Source: Candidatus Dormiibacterota bacterium (lineage in GTDB: Bacteria > Chloroflexota > Dormibacteria > Dormibacterales > Dormibacteraceae). Taken from it: 47,022 nt of DNA. The stretch spans positions 1-47,022 of the forward strand of contig JAMXLM010000001.1 of the NCBI GenBank assembly GCA_024280995.1, in the 5' to 3' direction. A program made the translations under genes and the position numbers. This document shows, one piece after another, positions 26,352 through 34,757 of the stretch (within the stretch, counting starts at the first letter, position 1; each line of letters starts with the position of its first letter). The notes below the pieces were generated by a model. The model did no database searches. It saw only the letters and a list, made by a program, of their open reading frames with translations, and was not told the origin of the DNA.

Positions 26352-27068
26352 ATGGACCTCGACGGGCTCCCGCCTCAGCTCCGGCCCATCCTCCGCTCGC
26401 TCGAAAACGCCGTCAGGAGTCGCGAGCCGGCCGTCCGGGCGAACGTCTACGCGCTGCGCGTCGCCAACCCGCTCTTCACCAATGACCAACTGGCCCATGA
26501 GCTCATGCGTTCCACGCGGAGGCGCGTCGCTGCCACTGGCGCGATCAGCGGCGCCGCGTCGGTGGTGCCGGCGGTGGGCACGGTGCTCGCCGTCGGCACG
26601 GTCACGAGCCAGACCCTCTACGCGCTGGAGCAGGAGCTCGAGCTCGTGTTGGGGATAGCGACGGTCTTCGGCCATGAGCTCGCAGACTCCGACGACCGCC
26701 TCCTGGAGGCGTTGGTCGTGGTCGGGGCCGCCGGCGGCGCGATCAAGCTCCGCCAGGAGGTGATCGTGGTCGGCGGCGAGTACCTCGCAATCGCGGCGTT
26801 TCGACGGTTTCCTCGCGTCCTCATCGCGCACGGTGGGGGACGCATCCTGTCGCGGATTCTTTCGCGAGCCGCAACCTCCGGAGCCGCCAAGGTCGCCGCG
26901 CGGGTGGTGCCATTGGGGGTAGGGATCGCGGTGGGCGCGGGCTTCGACTGGCTCGCGGTCACCGGTCTGGGCCGCGTGGCGATCCGCTATTACGGCCCGG
27001 GCGGTCCGGGCGCTCGACCGCTGCTACTTGCTCCCGAAAATTCCTCGCACGTCGAACTCCGCAACTGA
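26352..27068 (+). CDS. EcsC-like / glycine-zipper hydrophobic protein
   Basis: A 238-residue protein with Gly/Ala-rich hydrophobic stretches (AATGAISGAASVVPAVGTVL, VVVGAAGGAIKL, VVPLGVGIAVGAGFDW) between basic and acidic helices. The layout, particularly VPAVGTVLAVGTVTSQTLYA followed by an acidic helix, resembles the EcsC family, whose role is unclear. It may associate with membranes. The N-terminal 45 residues are a soluble helical part. The last 45 nt overlap the 3' end of the convergent DNA ligase gene; the final residues (LLLAPENSSHVELRN) may therefore be poorly conserved. The name is tentative. Confidence 0.6.
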   Translation: MDLDGLPPQLRPILRSLENAVRSREPAVRANVYALRVANPLFTNDQLAHELMRSTRRRVAATGAISGAASVVPAVGTVLAVGTVTSQTLYALEQELELVLGIATVFGHELADSDDRLLEALVVVGAAGGAIKLRQEVIVVGGEYLAIAAFRRFPRVLIAHGGGRILSRILSRAATSGAAKVAARVVPLGVGIAVGAGFDWLAVTGLGRVAIRYYGPGGPGARPLLLAPENSSHVELRN

Positions 27069-28076
27069 GGTGATCTGTTCGAACGTGCACTTCTTCGGCG
27101 GCTTGTCCGTGCGCCAGCGCAAGAAACCAGTCGCGTGCCGGAACCTCTCCCCCGCCTCGAGCTTGTCGTAAGTCACCTCGCAGACGAGCACCGGCTTCAC
27201 CGCAACCCACTCCGTGTCCTTGCCGCGCGACCACCGGCTCAGCCCGCCAGGCATGCGGCCCGGGTTCCCCCTCCACTCCAGCTCGGGGATACGCGTCTCC
27301 AGCGGTTTGAGCTTCGCGACCAGCTCCTTGCGCTCGGCCGCGTTGAAGGACGACGTGTGGCCGACGTAGTGCATCTCGCCTTTCTTGTCGTAGAGCCCGA
27401 GGAGCAGGGCGCCGAGGGTTGAGCCGTCCGCTGTCTTGCGCCAGCCGATGACGACGCAGTCGGCGGTGCGCTGGTGCTTGATCTTCACCCAGAGGCGCTT
27501 CCCTGGCACGTACTGGCCCGACCACGACTTCGCGATCAGACCGTCCAGTCCCGCGCCCTCGAACCTCTCGAACCACTCATCCGCCGTCTTTGGATCGCGG
27601 GTGTATGGGGTCAGGAAGATCGGGCGCTTCACGCCCTTCAGCAGCTTCTCCAGGTGTTTGCGCCGCTCGCCGAGGGGCAGCTTGCGCAGGTCCTCGTCGC
27701 CTTCGGCGAGGATGTCGAACGCGACGAACCACGACGGCGTGGCCTCGCTCAGCATCTTCACCCTCGACGCCGCGGGGTGCAGCCGCATCTGCAACGCGCC
27801 GAAATCCAGGCCGTTGGCGCCGACGATCACGATCTCGCCGTCCAGGACGAGCCTCGAGGAGCGCAGGCCGCGGATCGGCTCGACCAGCTCGGGGAAGTAG
27901 CGCGTCATCGGCCGTCCGCCGCGGCTCATCAGCTGGACGTCGTCGCCGTCGCGGAACACCAGGGTGCGGAAGCCGTCCCACTTCGGCTCGTACTCCCACG
28001 AGTCGCCCTTCGGGATGCCTGACTCCGAGATCGCCGAAAGCATCGGCTCCATGTCGACGGGGATGGGAAGCTTCAT
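27024..28076 (-). CDS. ATP-dependent DNA ligase (LigC-type)
   Basis: A 350-residue ATP-dependent DNA ligase of the short bacterial LigC class. The nucleotidyl-transfer motifs are present: motif I EPKWDGFR with the adenylated Lys, motif III-like LDGEIVIV, motif IV GLDGLIAKSW, and motif V LWVKIKHQRTADCVVIGWR (WVKIKH). An OB-fold follows, ending with the VLVCEVTYDKLE...RHATGFLRWR region. There is no fused polymerase or phosphoesterase domain, unlike LigD. In mycobacteria LigC enzymes act as backup ligases in base-excision repair. GGGG lies upstream of ATG 28076. The upstream spacer carries a promoter that appears bidirectional. Confidence 0.93.
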   Translation of the reverse strand: MKLPIPVDMEPMLSAISESGIPKGDSWEYEPKWDGFRTLVFRDGDDVQLMSRGGRPMTRYFPELVEPIRGLRSSRLVLDGEIVIVGANGLDFGALQMRLHPAASRVKMLSEATPSWFVAFDILAEGDEDLRKLPLGERRKHLEKLLKGVKRPIFLTPYTRDPKTADEWFERFEGAGLDGLIAKSWSGQYVPGKRLWVKIKHQRTADCVVIGWRKTADGSTLGALLLGLYDKKGEMHYVGHTSSFNAAERKELVAKLKPLETRIPELEWRGNPGRMPGGLSRWSRGKDTEWVAVKPVLVCEVTYDKLEAGERFRHATGFLRWRTDKPPKKCTFEQITSVAEFDVRGIFGSK

Positions 28077-28125
28077 GCGACTTTTCCCCAGGTGTCTATA
28101 TCTTGTGGACGGCGGGGCACGCTGG

Positions 28126-28157
28126 TACTATATCGGTGGCCGGTAAAGGCTAGTCAA
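28126..28157. promoter_or_regulatory. bidirectional promoter between ligase gene and candidate sRNA
   Basis: Minus strand: TTGACT (28152-28157), 19 nt, TATAGT (28127-28132), pointing to the ligase gene. Plus strand: TTGTGG (28103-28108), 17 nt, TACTAT (28126-28131). The two -10 elements overlap as TACTATA, so one AT-rich core could serve both directions. Confidence 0.5.
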
Positions 28158-28222
28158 TTTTTCGAAATCACGCCCCCACCCCAGCCTGGGAAGCCTCCGC
28201 AAGGGGGCTTCCCCCTTTTTTT
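28138..28222 (+). ncRNA. candidate small RNA (about 85 nt)
   Basis: The spacer between two minus-strand genes holds a plus-strand promoter-like pair followed by a very strong plus-strand terminator with no coding region between. Predicted transcript 28138-28222. No known RNA family was recognised; the SRP and 6S consensus features are absent. The RNA would run antisense to the ligase leader only upstream of its start. Confidence 0.4.
28188..28222 (+). terminator. strong orphan intrinsic terminator
   Basis: GGGAAGCCTCC pairs with GGGGGCTTCCC (11 bp including one T-G pair) around a GCAA tetraloop at 28199-28202; CC and seven T follow. On the minus strand no T tract follows the hairpin, so it serves plus-strand transcription, where no protein gene exists nearby. 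Confidence 0.85.
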
Positions 28223-28226
28223 GGGT

Positions 28227-30029
28227 CTATTTGTTCAAGCCTTCGAACTCTGCGAGCAGATCGTCGACGGTCATGCTGCCGTAGTCCTTGCCCAACGCCT
28301 CCCTCGCGGTCGCCCAAAGGCTTCGGGCGGCCTGAGGTCCGCGGGTCTGGAGCTCGCTCAGCTTCAGCCGGCCATAAACGCCGATGTCCGGAACCTGCTT
28401 CAGCTGGTCGGCCATCCATTTCGCCCACTGCTTGACGTTGGACTCGATCGGCGCCGCCTTCGCGACCACGGTCGCCGTTGCGGGAGCGGCCGCCGCGGCC
28501 TTGTCGACCACTTCTTTCACCTTCTCCCCCTCCGCCACCGCTTTGGCAGCCGCCTCGTCTCCAGCCGCCTTGGCGGCGGCGGTGTCTTTCGCCGCCTGAG
28601 TCTTCAGCGCCGTCAGCCCCTGGCTCGCGATCTCGCTGATCCTGTCGCTGGCCGACTCGGTCACGCCACCGTTGTCGTCGCCCGGCTTGCGTTCGACCGT
28701 TCGTCCGAGAGCGCCGCCGATCAGGTTTGGCACGTCGAGGCCGGTGAGTCCTTTGATCGCCGTCGTCGACTCGACCACCGCCCGGGTGGCGTTGCGCACC
28801 AGGTCTGAGGCACCGTCGGCGCTCATCACGGTCAGGGAATCGATCTTGCTCATCGGCTCGGCCGCCGCGCGGACGATGTCCGGCAGCGCGGCCAGGACGG
28901 TCTGGATGATGGCCGCCTCGTTGAACTGCTTGTACGCGTCGGCACGCATCGCCAGCGCCTTGGCTTCGGCCTCGCCTTTGGTCAGCACGATCTGGGCCTC
29001 CGCCCCACCTTCGAGGCGAGTCGTCTCGGCGTCGGCCTCGGCGGACGCGATGCGGGCCCGCTTCTCACCTTCAGCGCGAGCGATCACGGCCTGCGCCTCT
29101 GCGGCCGCCGGCTTGACGGTGCTCGAGAGCAGCTCCTTCTCCTTGCGGTCGGCTTCGAGCTGCGCCAGCTCTGTCTGCTTGCGCACGACCTCCTGCTGCG
29201 CCTCCGCCTGTGCCAGCGGACCTGACTGGTCGGCGCGCGCCTGCGCGGCGGCGACCTGGGTCTTGGTCTCCGCCTCGCGGAGCGACACGTCTCGGGCCGC
29301 GTTGATCTTCACCTGCTGAGCCTCTGCCTCCCGGACCGCCGCCTCCTGGTCGGTCGCGGCCTTGGCCATTCGGGCGTCTCGGGTCACGGTTGCGACGCTC
29401 TGCTGCCCGAGCAGCTCGATGTAGTTCGACTCGTCCGAGAAGCTCTGAATGGTGAAGGCGTCTATGACCAGGCCGCTGGTGGCGAGGTCACCCTTGGCCG
29501 CGTCCTGGACCTGCTGAAGGAGCTTCTGGCGGTCGCGGATGAGCTCCTCGATGGTCAGCGTGCCGACGATCGAGCGGAGCGAGCCTTCGAGCACGTTCTT
29601 GACGATCGAGTCGACCTGCTCCGGCTTGGCGTCGAGGAACCGCTCGGCGGCGTTGCGAAGCGACTCGACGTCGCGGCCGATCTTGAAGGTGGCGACCCCC
29701 TGGACCTGGACCTTTATGCCCTGGCTGGTCACGGCGTCGGTCAGCTGGACGCCGATCTGCCGGGCGGTGAGCTTCATCCGCCCAACCCTGTCCAGCAGGG
29801 GACGCACGAACGTGCCGCCACCGACGACGACCTTCACGCCCTTGTCGCCTGGCGTGGAAGCCACCTGGCCGCGCTCGTCGCGGACCTTGGCGCCGCGCGA
29901 ACCGGCCACGATCAGCGCCTCGTTGGCGCCCGCAACGTGGTAGCGGCTCGCGACGAAGGCGATCAGGAGGACGAGGACGATTACCGCCGTGACGACGAGA
30001 AACGGTGTTGATGTAGCGAATTCAGGCAT
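28227..30029 (-). CDS. flotillin-like protein (SPFH domain)
   Basis: A 600-residue flotillin. An N-terminal membrane anchor (FLVVTAVIVLVLLIAFVA) precedes the SPFH/band-7 domain (residues 35-220: YHVAGANEALIVAGSRGAKV, TSQGIKVQVQGVATFKIG, LEGSLRSIVGTLTIEEL). A long Ala/Glu/Gln-rich coiled coil with EAEAQQ-type repeats follows to about residue 400. The remaining 200 residues, rich in Ala, Lys and Asp/Glu, exceed typical bacterial FloT/FloA and end in a separate helical DIGVYGRLKLSELQ...LLAEFEGLNK segment. Flotillins scaffold functional membrane microdomains. The start overlaps the NfeD gene by 8 nt, the usual partnership. Confidence 0.92.
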   Translation of the reverse strand: MPEFATSTPFLVVTAVIVLVLLIAFVASRYHVAGANEALIVAGSRGAKVRDERGQVASTPGDKGVKVVVGGGTFVRPLLDRVGRMKLTARQIGVQLTDAVTSQGIKVQVQGVATFKIGRDVESLRNAAERFLDAKPEQVDSIVKNVLEGSLRSIVGTLTIEELIRDRQKLLQQVQDAAKGDLATSGLVIDAFTIQSFSDESNYIELLGQQSVATVTRDARMAKAATDQEAAVREAEAQQVKINAARDVSLREAETKTQVAAAQARADQSGPLAQAEAQQEVVRKQTELAQLEADRKEKELLSSTVKPAAAEAQAVIARAEGEKRARIASAEADAETTRLEGGAEAQIVLTKGEAEAKALAMRADAYKQFNEAAIIQTVLAALPDIVRAAAEPMSKIDSLTVMSADGASDLVRNATRAVVESTTAIKGLTGLDVPNLIGGALGRTVERKPGDDNGGVTESASDRISEIASQGLTALKTQAAKDTAAAKAAGDEAAAKAVAEGEKVKEVVDKAAAAAPATATVVAKAAPIESNVKQWAKWMADQLKQVPDIGVYGRLKLSELQTRGPQAARSLWATAREALGKDYGSMTVDDLLAEFEGLNK

Positions 30030-30573
30030 CGGAACGTGCTCCTTCCCCAGTGGTGACCGGAACGGATTCGACGACCAGGTTGTTGCCGGCCACTCCGACG
30101 ACCTTCACGGTCCGGCCGGCAGAGATCTCGGTCTCTGAAGTCGCGCCCATGTTGTGGGACGCGCCCGCGAAGCTGATCAGGACGCTGCCATAGCGGTTGG
30201 CCGGTATGCCGACGGCGACGCGGCCGGTCGAACCGATCATGTCGGTGAGGCTGAACGTATCCGTCGACTCAGCCTGACGTAAAGCTTTGAACGCCCCGTA
30301 GACGACCCCGGCGCCGATCAGGCCCGCTACCACGCCGACGAGGGTCGCGCCCCCGACGCCCAGGCCGAAGCTGTGCTCGCCGAGGAGCCCGCCGATGCCG
30401 AACATCGCGACGAAGCCCAGGAGCATCGGCGTCGGCGACACCCCACCCAGGTCGAAACCGAGGTGAATGGCCGCGAGGAAGCCTCCGAACAGGTCGTCGA
30501 AGATCAGCGTGAGCAACAACAACCCGCCACCCAGCACCAGGCATGCGCTGAATACGAGGTCGGCCGTGCTCAT
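30022..30573 (-). CDS. NfeD-like membrane protein
   Basis: A 183-residue partner of flotillin. Three or four membrane helices occupy the first 100 residues (LVFSACLVLGGGLLLLTLIF, MLLGFVAMFGIGGLLG, GVGGATLVGVVAGLIGAGVV). A C-terminal soluble OB-fold-like domain follows (DMIGSTGRVAVGIPANRYGS, VKVVGVAGNNLVVES), as in short NfeD/YuaF proteins. It lacks the protease-like domain of long NfeD. It overlaps flotillin by 8 nt and is separated by 19 nt from the beta-lactamase-like gene upstream. Confidence 0.85.
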   Translation of the reverse strand: MSTADLVFSACLVLGGGLLLLTLIFDDLFGGFLAAIHLGFDLGGVSPTPMLLGFVAMFGIGGLLGEHSFGLGVGGATLVGVVAGLIGAGVVYGAFKALRQAESTDTFSLTDMIGSTGRVAVGIPANRYGSVLISFAGASHNMGATSETEISAGRTVKVVGVAGNNLVVESVPVTTGEGARSDA

Positions 30574-30592
30574 CTGGCTCTCAGCAGCGAGT

Positions 30593-31714
30593 CTACAGGC
30601 AGCCGCGCAGGGCTTCGACGAGCGCCGTCGTGCGCGGGTCGGCGCCCCACACCCCGCGCATCCGGTTCATGGTGTAGCCGAACGCGATGCCCAGCCGCGG
30701 GTTGGCGAAACCCACCGAGCCGCCGCTTCCGTAATGGCCGAAAGATCCCTCGCCGGCCATGGGGCGGAACGCGGACGGGAGGGCGAAGCCGGTACCGTAG
30801 TGGGTGTCGTAGACCATCGTCAGGTCGGGTCCCTTGGCCTGCGTGGCTGACGCTGCCGCGACCGTGTCCGGCTGAAGCAGTCGCTCGCCGTCGACCTCGC
30901 CGATGCACGCGGCGTAGATCCGCGCCAGAGCACGCGCGCTGCCGATCCCGGAGGCGGCGGGCTGCTGCGCCGCGTGTAGGGGCCGCTCGTTCCACCCGCC
31001 GGCTGGGATGGCGCCAAACGAGCGGGCGGTGATCGTGGTCGGATCCAGAACGCGCCTGGTGAACGGGTCCGGCTCGGCGCCGGGCGCCGGTGGCGCCGGC
31101 GGGAGCACCGGCATCACCCGCGACTCCTGGTCCTCAGGCAGGCCGATCCAGAACTCGGCGCCCAGCGGGCCGGCGATCCTCTCGGCGACGAATGCTCCCG
31201 GCGTCATCCCCGCGACGCGGCGAACGACCTCGCCCGCCAGCCAGCCAAACGTAACCGTGTGGTAGCCGTGCGCGGACCCGGGCTCCCACAGCGGACGCTG
31301 TGCCTCGAGCGCCTCGACGGCGGGCGTCCACTGCACGATGTCGTCCAGGACGATCGGCCGCTCGAGCGCGGCGAGACCGGCCTTGTGGCTGAACAACCAC
31401 CGGACCGGCATTGCATCCTTTCCCGCCGCTCCGAACTCCGGCCAGTATTCGACCACCGGAGCGTCGAAGTCGAGACGGCCTTCCTGGGCGAGCACGTGGG
31501 CGGCGATCGCCGTGATTCCCTTCGTCGCCGAGAACACGAGCTGCAGCGTGTCGTCCTTGTAGGTGCCGCCCCAGATGTCGACCACCGGCCTGCCTTCGAC
31601 GTACACGCAGCACGCCGCGCCGTCTTCGTTGTGCTTCTCGAAGTTCTCCGCGAAGGCTTCGCGCACAGGCTCGAACCGCGCGTCGACGGCGCCGTTGACG
31701 CGTGTCTCGATCAC
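30593..31714 (-). CDS. serine hydrolase of the beta-lactamase/EstB family
   Basis: A 373-residue protein of the class C beta-lactamase-like family that includes esterases (EstB). The catalytic SxxK is SATK (residues 62-65); the Tyr motif is HGYHTVTFGW, with Y-H-T instead of Y-S/A-N; the third motif is FGHYGSGGS. Altered second motifs are common in esterase and peptidase branches, so antibiotic hydrolysis should not be assumed. There is no signal peptide, which suggests a cytoplasmic enzyme. It lies in a closely packed series with the small membrane protein and NfeD genes. Confidence 0.87.
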   Translation of the reverse strand: MIETRVNGAVDARFEPVREAFAENFEKHNEDGAACCVYVEGRPVVDIWGGTYKDDTLQLVFSATKGITAIAAHVLAQEGRLDFDAPVVEYWPEFGAAGKDAMPVRWLFSHKAGLAALERPIVLDDIVQWTPAVEALEAQRPLWEPGSAHGYHTVTFGWLAGEVVRRVAGMTPGAFVAERIAGPLGAEFWIGLPEDQESRVMPVLPPAPPAPGAEPDPFTRRVLDPTTITARSFGAIPAGGWNERPLHAAQQPAASGIGSARALARIYAACIGEVDGERLLQPDTVAAASATQAKGPDLTMVYDTHYGTGFALPSAFRPMAGEGSFGHYGSGGSVGFANPRLGIAFGYTMNRMRGVWGADPRTTALVEALRGCL

Positions 31715-31723
31715 GCCCTAAAC

Positions 31724-32170
31724 CTACTCGCCAACCGCCTTCTTGCGCCGGGTGCGTGTGCGCACCTGGCGCCGATCGGTCGCGCGGCGCAGCGGAACGT
31801 CGCCGCGGCGCAGCACCGAGACCTGGATCGGCAGCACGCCGATGTTGACGAGCGCGGCCCACAAACCACCCGCGAGCAAGCCGATGAAGGCGCCCAGCAG
31901 CCCGATCAGCAGACCGACGCCGGGGATGACCAGGAACCACCTGTCGGACACCGTTTCCAGCGAACCGACCTGGCTGCCGAGCGGCAGCAGCTGCTGGGCT
32001 ATGCCGAGGCTGAAACCCAGCTGGTTCTGCCAGTCGACGAGGGCGCCCGCAAGCCAGCTGACCAGTGCGCCGAGGATCGTGCCGATGAAGAGGCCGAAGA
32101 CGAAACCTGTGATGGCCCCGGCGAACATGGCGCTGCGAATCGAGAGCCGGACGAGGTAGTCGTTCACCAT
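31724..32170 (-). CDS. uncharacterised small membrane protein
   Basis: A 148-residue protein not recognised. Hydrophobic Gly-rich segments at about 14-45 (SAMFAGAITGFVFGLFIGTI) and 75-115 (FLVIPGVGLLIGLLGAFIGL) flank a polar loop of about 30 residues; the C-terminus is strongly basic (RRATDRRQVRTRTRRKK), which probably lies in the cytoplasm. It overlaps the GH2 gene by 7 nt and ends 9 nt before the beta-lactamase-like gene, so it belongs to the envelope cluster. Confidence 0.7.
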   Translation of the reverse strand: MVNDYLVRLSIRSAMFAGAITGFVFGLFIGTILGALVSWLAGALVDWQNQLGFSLGIAQQLLPLGSQVGSLETVSDRWFLVIPGVGLLIGLLGAFIGLLAGGLWAALVNIGVLPIQVSVLRRGDVPLRRATDRRQVRTRTRRKKAVGE

Positions 32171-34329
32171 GCCAGCCGCCTCGGCCTCACTCTAGACAGC
32201 AGGAAGATCAGCAGCCCGATCACGATCGCGGGCACCGCCAACCCGTAGCCGATGTACGGCAGCAGCAGCGAGTGCCGCTGCGAGGCCACGATGGCCACGG
32301 CGACGCCGTGCGAGGGAGCCGGCGGCGGCCCGGTCGACGGCTCGGTCGCCGCGAAGGAATGGCTCGCCGCCACTCCGGCCTTGCGCATGGAACCGTCGGG
32401 ACGGTAGAGACCGAACGTCTCGACGGGCCCGATGCCGGGCTTCTGTGTCCAGTAATCGTCGAGAGTCCACCAGAGCGCCGCCCCGACAAATCCGTCCGGC
32501 TGAGTGTCGAACACCGCCGACATCTGCGCGTAGTACGTATTGAAGACGCGCAGCTGGTCGCTCTCCTCGGCGGGATAGTCCGCCCAGTGGCCGTACTCGA
32601 GAATCATCACGGGCTTTTTGGGGTACGTGTGGTGCGCGACCTGTAGCGCCGACTGTATGTCCGCTCCTGAAAGCCGTCCCCCGTACAGCACACCCCAGTA
32701 CATGGTGTATCCGGCGACGTCGAGATCTTCGCTTGTTGGGTCTGCGGGATCGGTCCCGTACATGGCCTGGCCGACGAGTCGGGTGCCATCGATGCGCCGG
32801 TCGAGCGCCTTCAGGGTGCGCATCGCGGAGACGCGCTCGCCTCCTCCCATCGACTCGTTGGTGAAACCGTGGAACAGCACGCTGGGTCGGTTGAAGTCGC
32901 GCAGATCCATCTCAGCGAGCATCTGCTGAGGGACGCCGCGGTCCATGGCGATGCCGAACGTTTGCGGTGAGTAGTGATACAGCGGGATCTCCTCCCACAA
33001 CGCAAGACCGAGCCGGTCGGCGAGGACGGGCAGCATCTGGTTGGGCGGATGGTGGTCGACCCGGATCAGGTCCGCATGCAGCTTCAGCACACGAGAGAGG
33101 ATCGACGCGATCTCGGCCGCGGACGCCAGTGGGCCGCCGGCAGGCCCGCCGTTCTTCGTGGGCGTCTGCCGCTCCTCGTGCATCGCCACGCCAGACAGGG
33201 CGATCGGCAAACCATTGAGAAGGAGGCGTGGCGCCGTGGAGTCGACCTTGATCTGGCGGAGTCCGAAGCTCGTGAAGAGGTCGTCGACGGCCTGACCATC
33301 GGCGAGCACGGTCACCTGGAGGACGTAGAGCGCTGGGAGGCTCGGGCTCCAGAGGTCGGGTGACCGGATCGCAAAGGGCGCCGCCACGCGAACGACCGAG
33401 TTGCCGCTCAGGTCGCCCGCCTCGATCCGCTGGCTGAGCAGCGGCTGGGCGTCGAAGGGGATCAGGCTGTTCGGGAGCGGGTTGAGCAGGTTGGCCGCGT
33501 TCGCCTGCGCAGGCCAGAGCCGGACGTTGACAGAAGTCTTGACCGTGTCCTGACCGCGGTGCTGAAGCACGATCGACACGTCTGCGCCGTCGAGGTGCGG
33601 CGTGACGTCGGCGCGGACCGCGCTCGTCGCCGGCAGCGCCTCGAGCCACACGTCGCCGACGATGCCGCCGTAGTTCCACCAGTCGGCCAGGCCCCAGGGC
33701 ACGATGTCGTCGCGCGTGCCCCAGACAGGGTTGTCGACACGAACGACCAGGTCGTTGTAGACGCCCGGAAGCAGGGCATCGGTGGCGTCGAGGGCGAACG
33801 GCGTGTCGCCGCCCTCGTGGTAGCCCAGGTAGCGGTCGTTCAGCCAGACGTCGGCGATGTAGCGCACGGCGCCGAACTTCAACATCGCGTACCGAGCGCT
33901 CCACTCGTTGGCGACGAAGAAGTCGAGACGGTAGTAGCCGCCGGTGGTGGTCTTGTCCGGTGGCGGGTTGAAAGTTCCCGGCACCGACATCGCCTGCCAG
34001 CCGGACGCGTCGAAAAGAGCCTCGCCGCGGTGGCCGAGCTCCTCGGTGATCGCCTTGAGGGATACCTTGCGGTCGGTGAGGCTGAGGCTCGTGTCGACGT
34101 GCTCGGGGTAGAACCGCCACTTGCCGTCGAGCTCGAGGGTCAGCCGCTGCTGACGGTCGAAGCTCGGAACGGGCTGACCGGTCTCGTAGGCAACAGGGCC
34201 GCCCGGCTCGTCCTGGAAGCTAAGCGTCGGCGGGAGATCCGCGCGCCCGGCGGTCAGGGTGAGGCTGCACCCCGCGAGCAGCGGTAGAGCCATGCCTGCC
34301 AGAACGATGAGGGCACATTTGTTCGCCAA
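32164..34329 (-). CDS. membrane-anchored glycoside hydrolase family 2 lipoprotein
   Basis: A 721-residue GH2-type beta-glycosidase. TTG 34329 gives a lipoprotein signal peptide (ANKCALIVLAGMALPLLAGC) and has GAGGT upstream. The sugar-binding domain comes first (WQAMSVPGTFN, GGYYRLDFFVANEW, DVWLNDRYLGYHEGGDTPF), then an immunoglobulin-like domain and the TIM barrel. The acid/base Glu is in GFTNESMGGG and the nucleophile in VMILEYGHWAD. A C-terminal membrane helix (YIGYGLAVPAIVIGLLIFLL) ends with an arginine-rich tail, so the enzyme may be anchored at both ends. Substrate could be beta-glucuronide, galactoside or mannoside; it cannot be decided here. Confidence 0.88.
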   Translation of the reverse strand: MANKCALIVLAGMALPLLAGCSLTLTAGRADLPPTLSFQDEPGGPVAYETGQPVPSFDRQQRLTLELDGKWRFYPEHVDTSLSLTDRKVSLKAITEELGHRGEALFDASGWQAMSVPGTFNPPPDKTTTGGYYRLDFFVANEWSARYAMLKFGAVRYIADVWLNDRYLGYHEGGDTPFALDATDALLPGVYNDLVVRVDNPVWGTRDDIVPWGLADWWNYGGIVGDVWLEALPATSAVRADVTPHLDGADVSIVLQHRGQDTVKTSVNVRLWPAQANAANLLNPLPNSLIPFDAQPLLSQRIEAGDLSGNSVVRVAAPFAIRSPDLWSPSLPALYVLQVTVLADGQAVDDLFTSFGLRQIKVDSTAPRLLLNGLPIALSGVAMHEERQTPTKNGGPAGGPLASAAEIASILSRVLKLHADLIRVDHHPPNQMLPVLADRLGLALWEEIPLYHYSPQTFGIAMDRGVPQQMLAEMDLRDFNRPSVLFHGFTNESMGGGERVSAMRTLKALDRRIDGTRLVGQAMYGTDPADPTSEDLDVAGYTMYWGVLYGGRLSGADIQSALQVAHHTYPKKPVMILEYGHWADYPAEESDQLRVFNTYYAQMSAVFDTQPDGFVGAALWWTLDDYWTQKPGIGPVETFGLYRPDGSMRKAGVAASHSFAATEPSTGPPPAPSHGVAVAIVASQRHSLLLPYIGYGLAVPAIVIGLLIFLLSRVRPRRLAW

Positions 34330-34346
34330 GCCATCGACCTCACATA

Positions 34347-34362
34347 AGAGCGTTCGCGCTCT
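34347..34362. repeat. UUCG-loop hairpin in divergent spacer
   Basis: AGAGCG-TTCG-CGCTCT is a perfect 6-bp hairpin located between the divergent GH2 and DUF3175 starts. It could be an operator or an mRNA leader hairpin. Confidence 0.5.
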
Positions 34363-34377
34363 CAGTTGTACCGGGGG

Positions 34378-34695
34378 ATGAGCGTTCTCTGTTTGGTGGC
34401 CGGATCCAAACGCTGGTCGCGCGATGTGACCGAGCACAGCAACGCGCTGGACCTCGAGAAGAACGTCTTCACCAAGGACAGCCCGCGCGACATCGCCGAA
34501 TCGCTCAAGCGATCGGCTGAGCACAGCTCCCGCCGCAAGAGCGACCCCTACCGCTCGGCAATGTCGATGCTGACCTTCTACATGAACCGCGCCGGCAAGA
34601 ACCTGCCGAAGGAGCGCAAGCAGAAGCTCGAGAAGGCCAAGGATGAGCTCCGCGGGCTGTTCGGGAAGCAAACGTCGCGGCGGCGACGCGGTTAG
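34378..34695 (+). CDS. DUF3175 family protein
   Basis: A 105-residue basic soluble protein that matches the DUF3175 pattern: RWSRDVTEHSNALDLEKNVF, DIAESLKRSAEHSSRRK, and PYRSAMSMLTFYMNRAGKNL followed by KAKDELRGLFG. The function of the family is unknown; its high charge would suit nucleic acid binding, but this is a guess. ATG 34378 is chosen over the upstream TTG 34366. No convincing ribosome binding site is present. Confidence 0.8.
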   Translation: MSVLCLVAGSKRWSRDVTEHSNALDLEKNVFTKDSPRDIAESLKRSAEHSSRRKSDPYRSAMSMLTFYMNRAGKNLPKERKQKLEKAKDELRGLFGKQTSRRRRG

Positions 34696-34757
34696 AGGGC
34701 GACGTTAACAACTCTTAACGATCTAAGCTCAGGCCCTTCAGAAATTCGTCACTAAAT

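Noticed and set aside
28138..28222. SRP RNA or 6S RNA
   Set aside because: The conserved SRP loop sequence and the open-complex-like 6S bulge are absent.
28188..28222. Terminator of the flotillin operon
   Set aside because: The T tract is on the plus strand; on the minus strand the hairpin is followed by a G-rich stretch.
30593..31714. Antibiotic-resistance beta-lactamase
   Set aside because: SxxK is present, but the second motif is Y-H-T and there is no signal peptide; the EstB-like branch is the safer reading.
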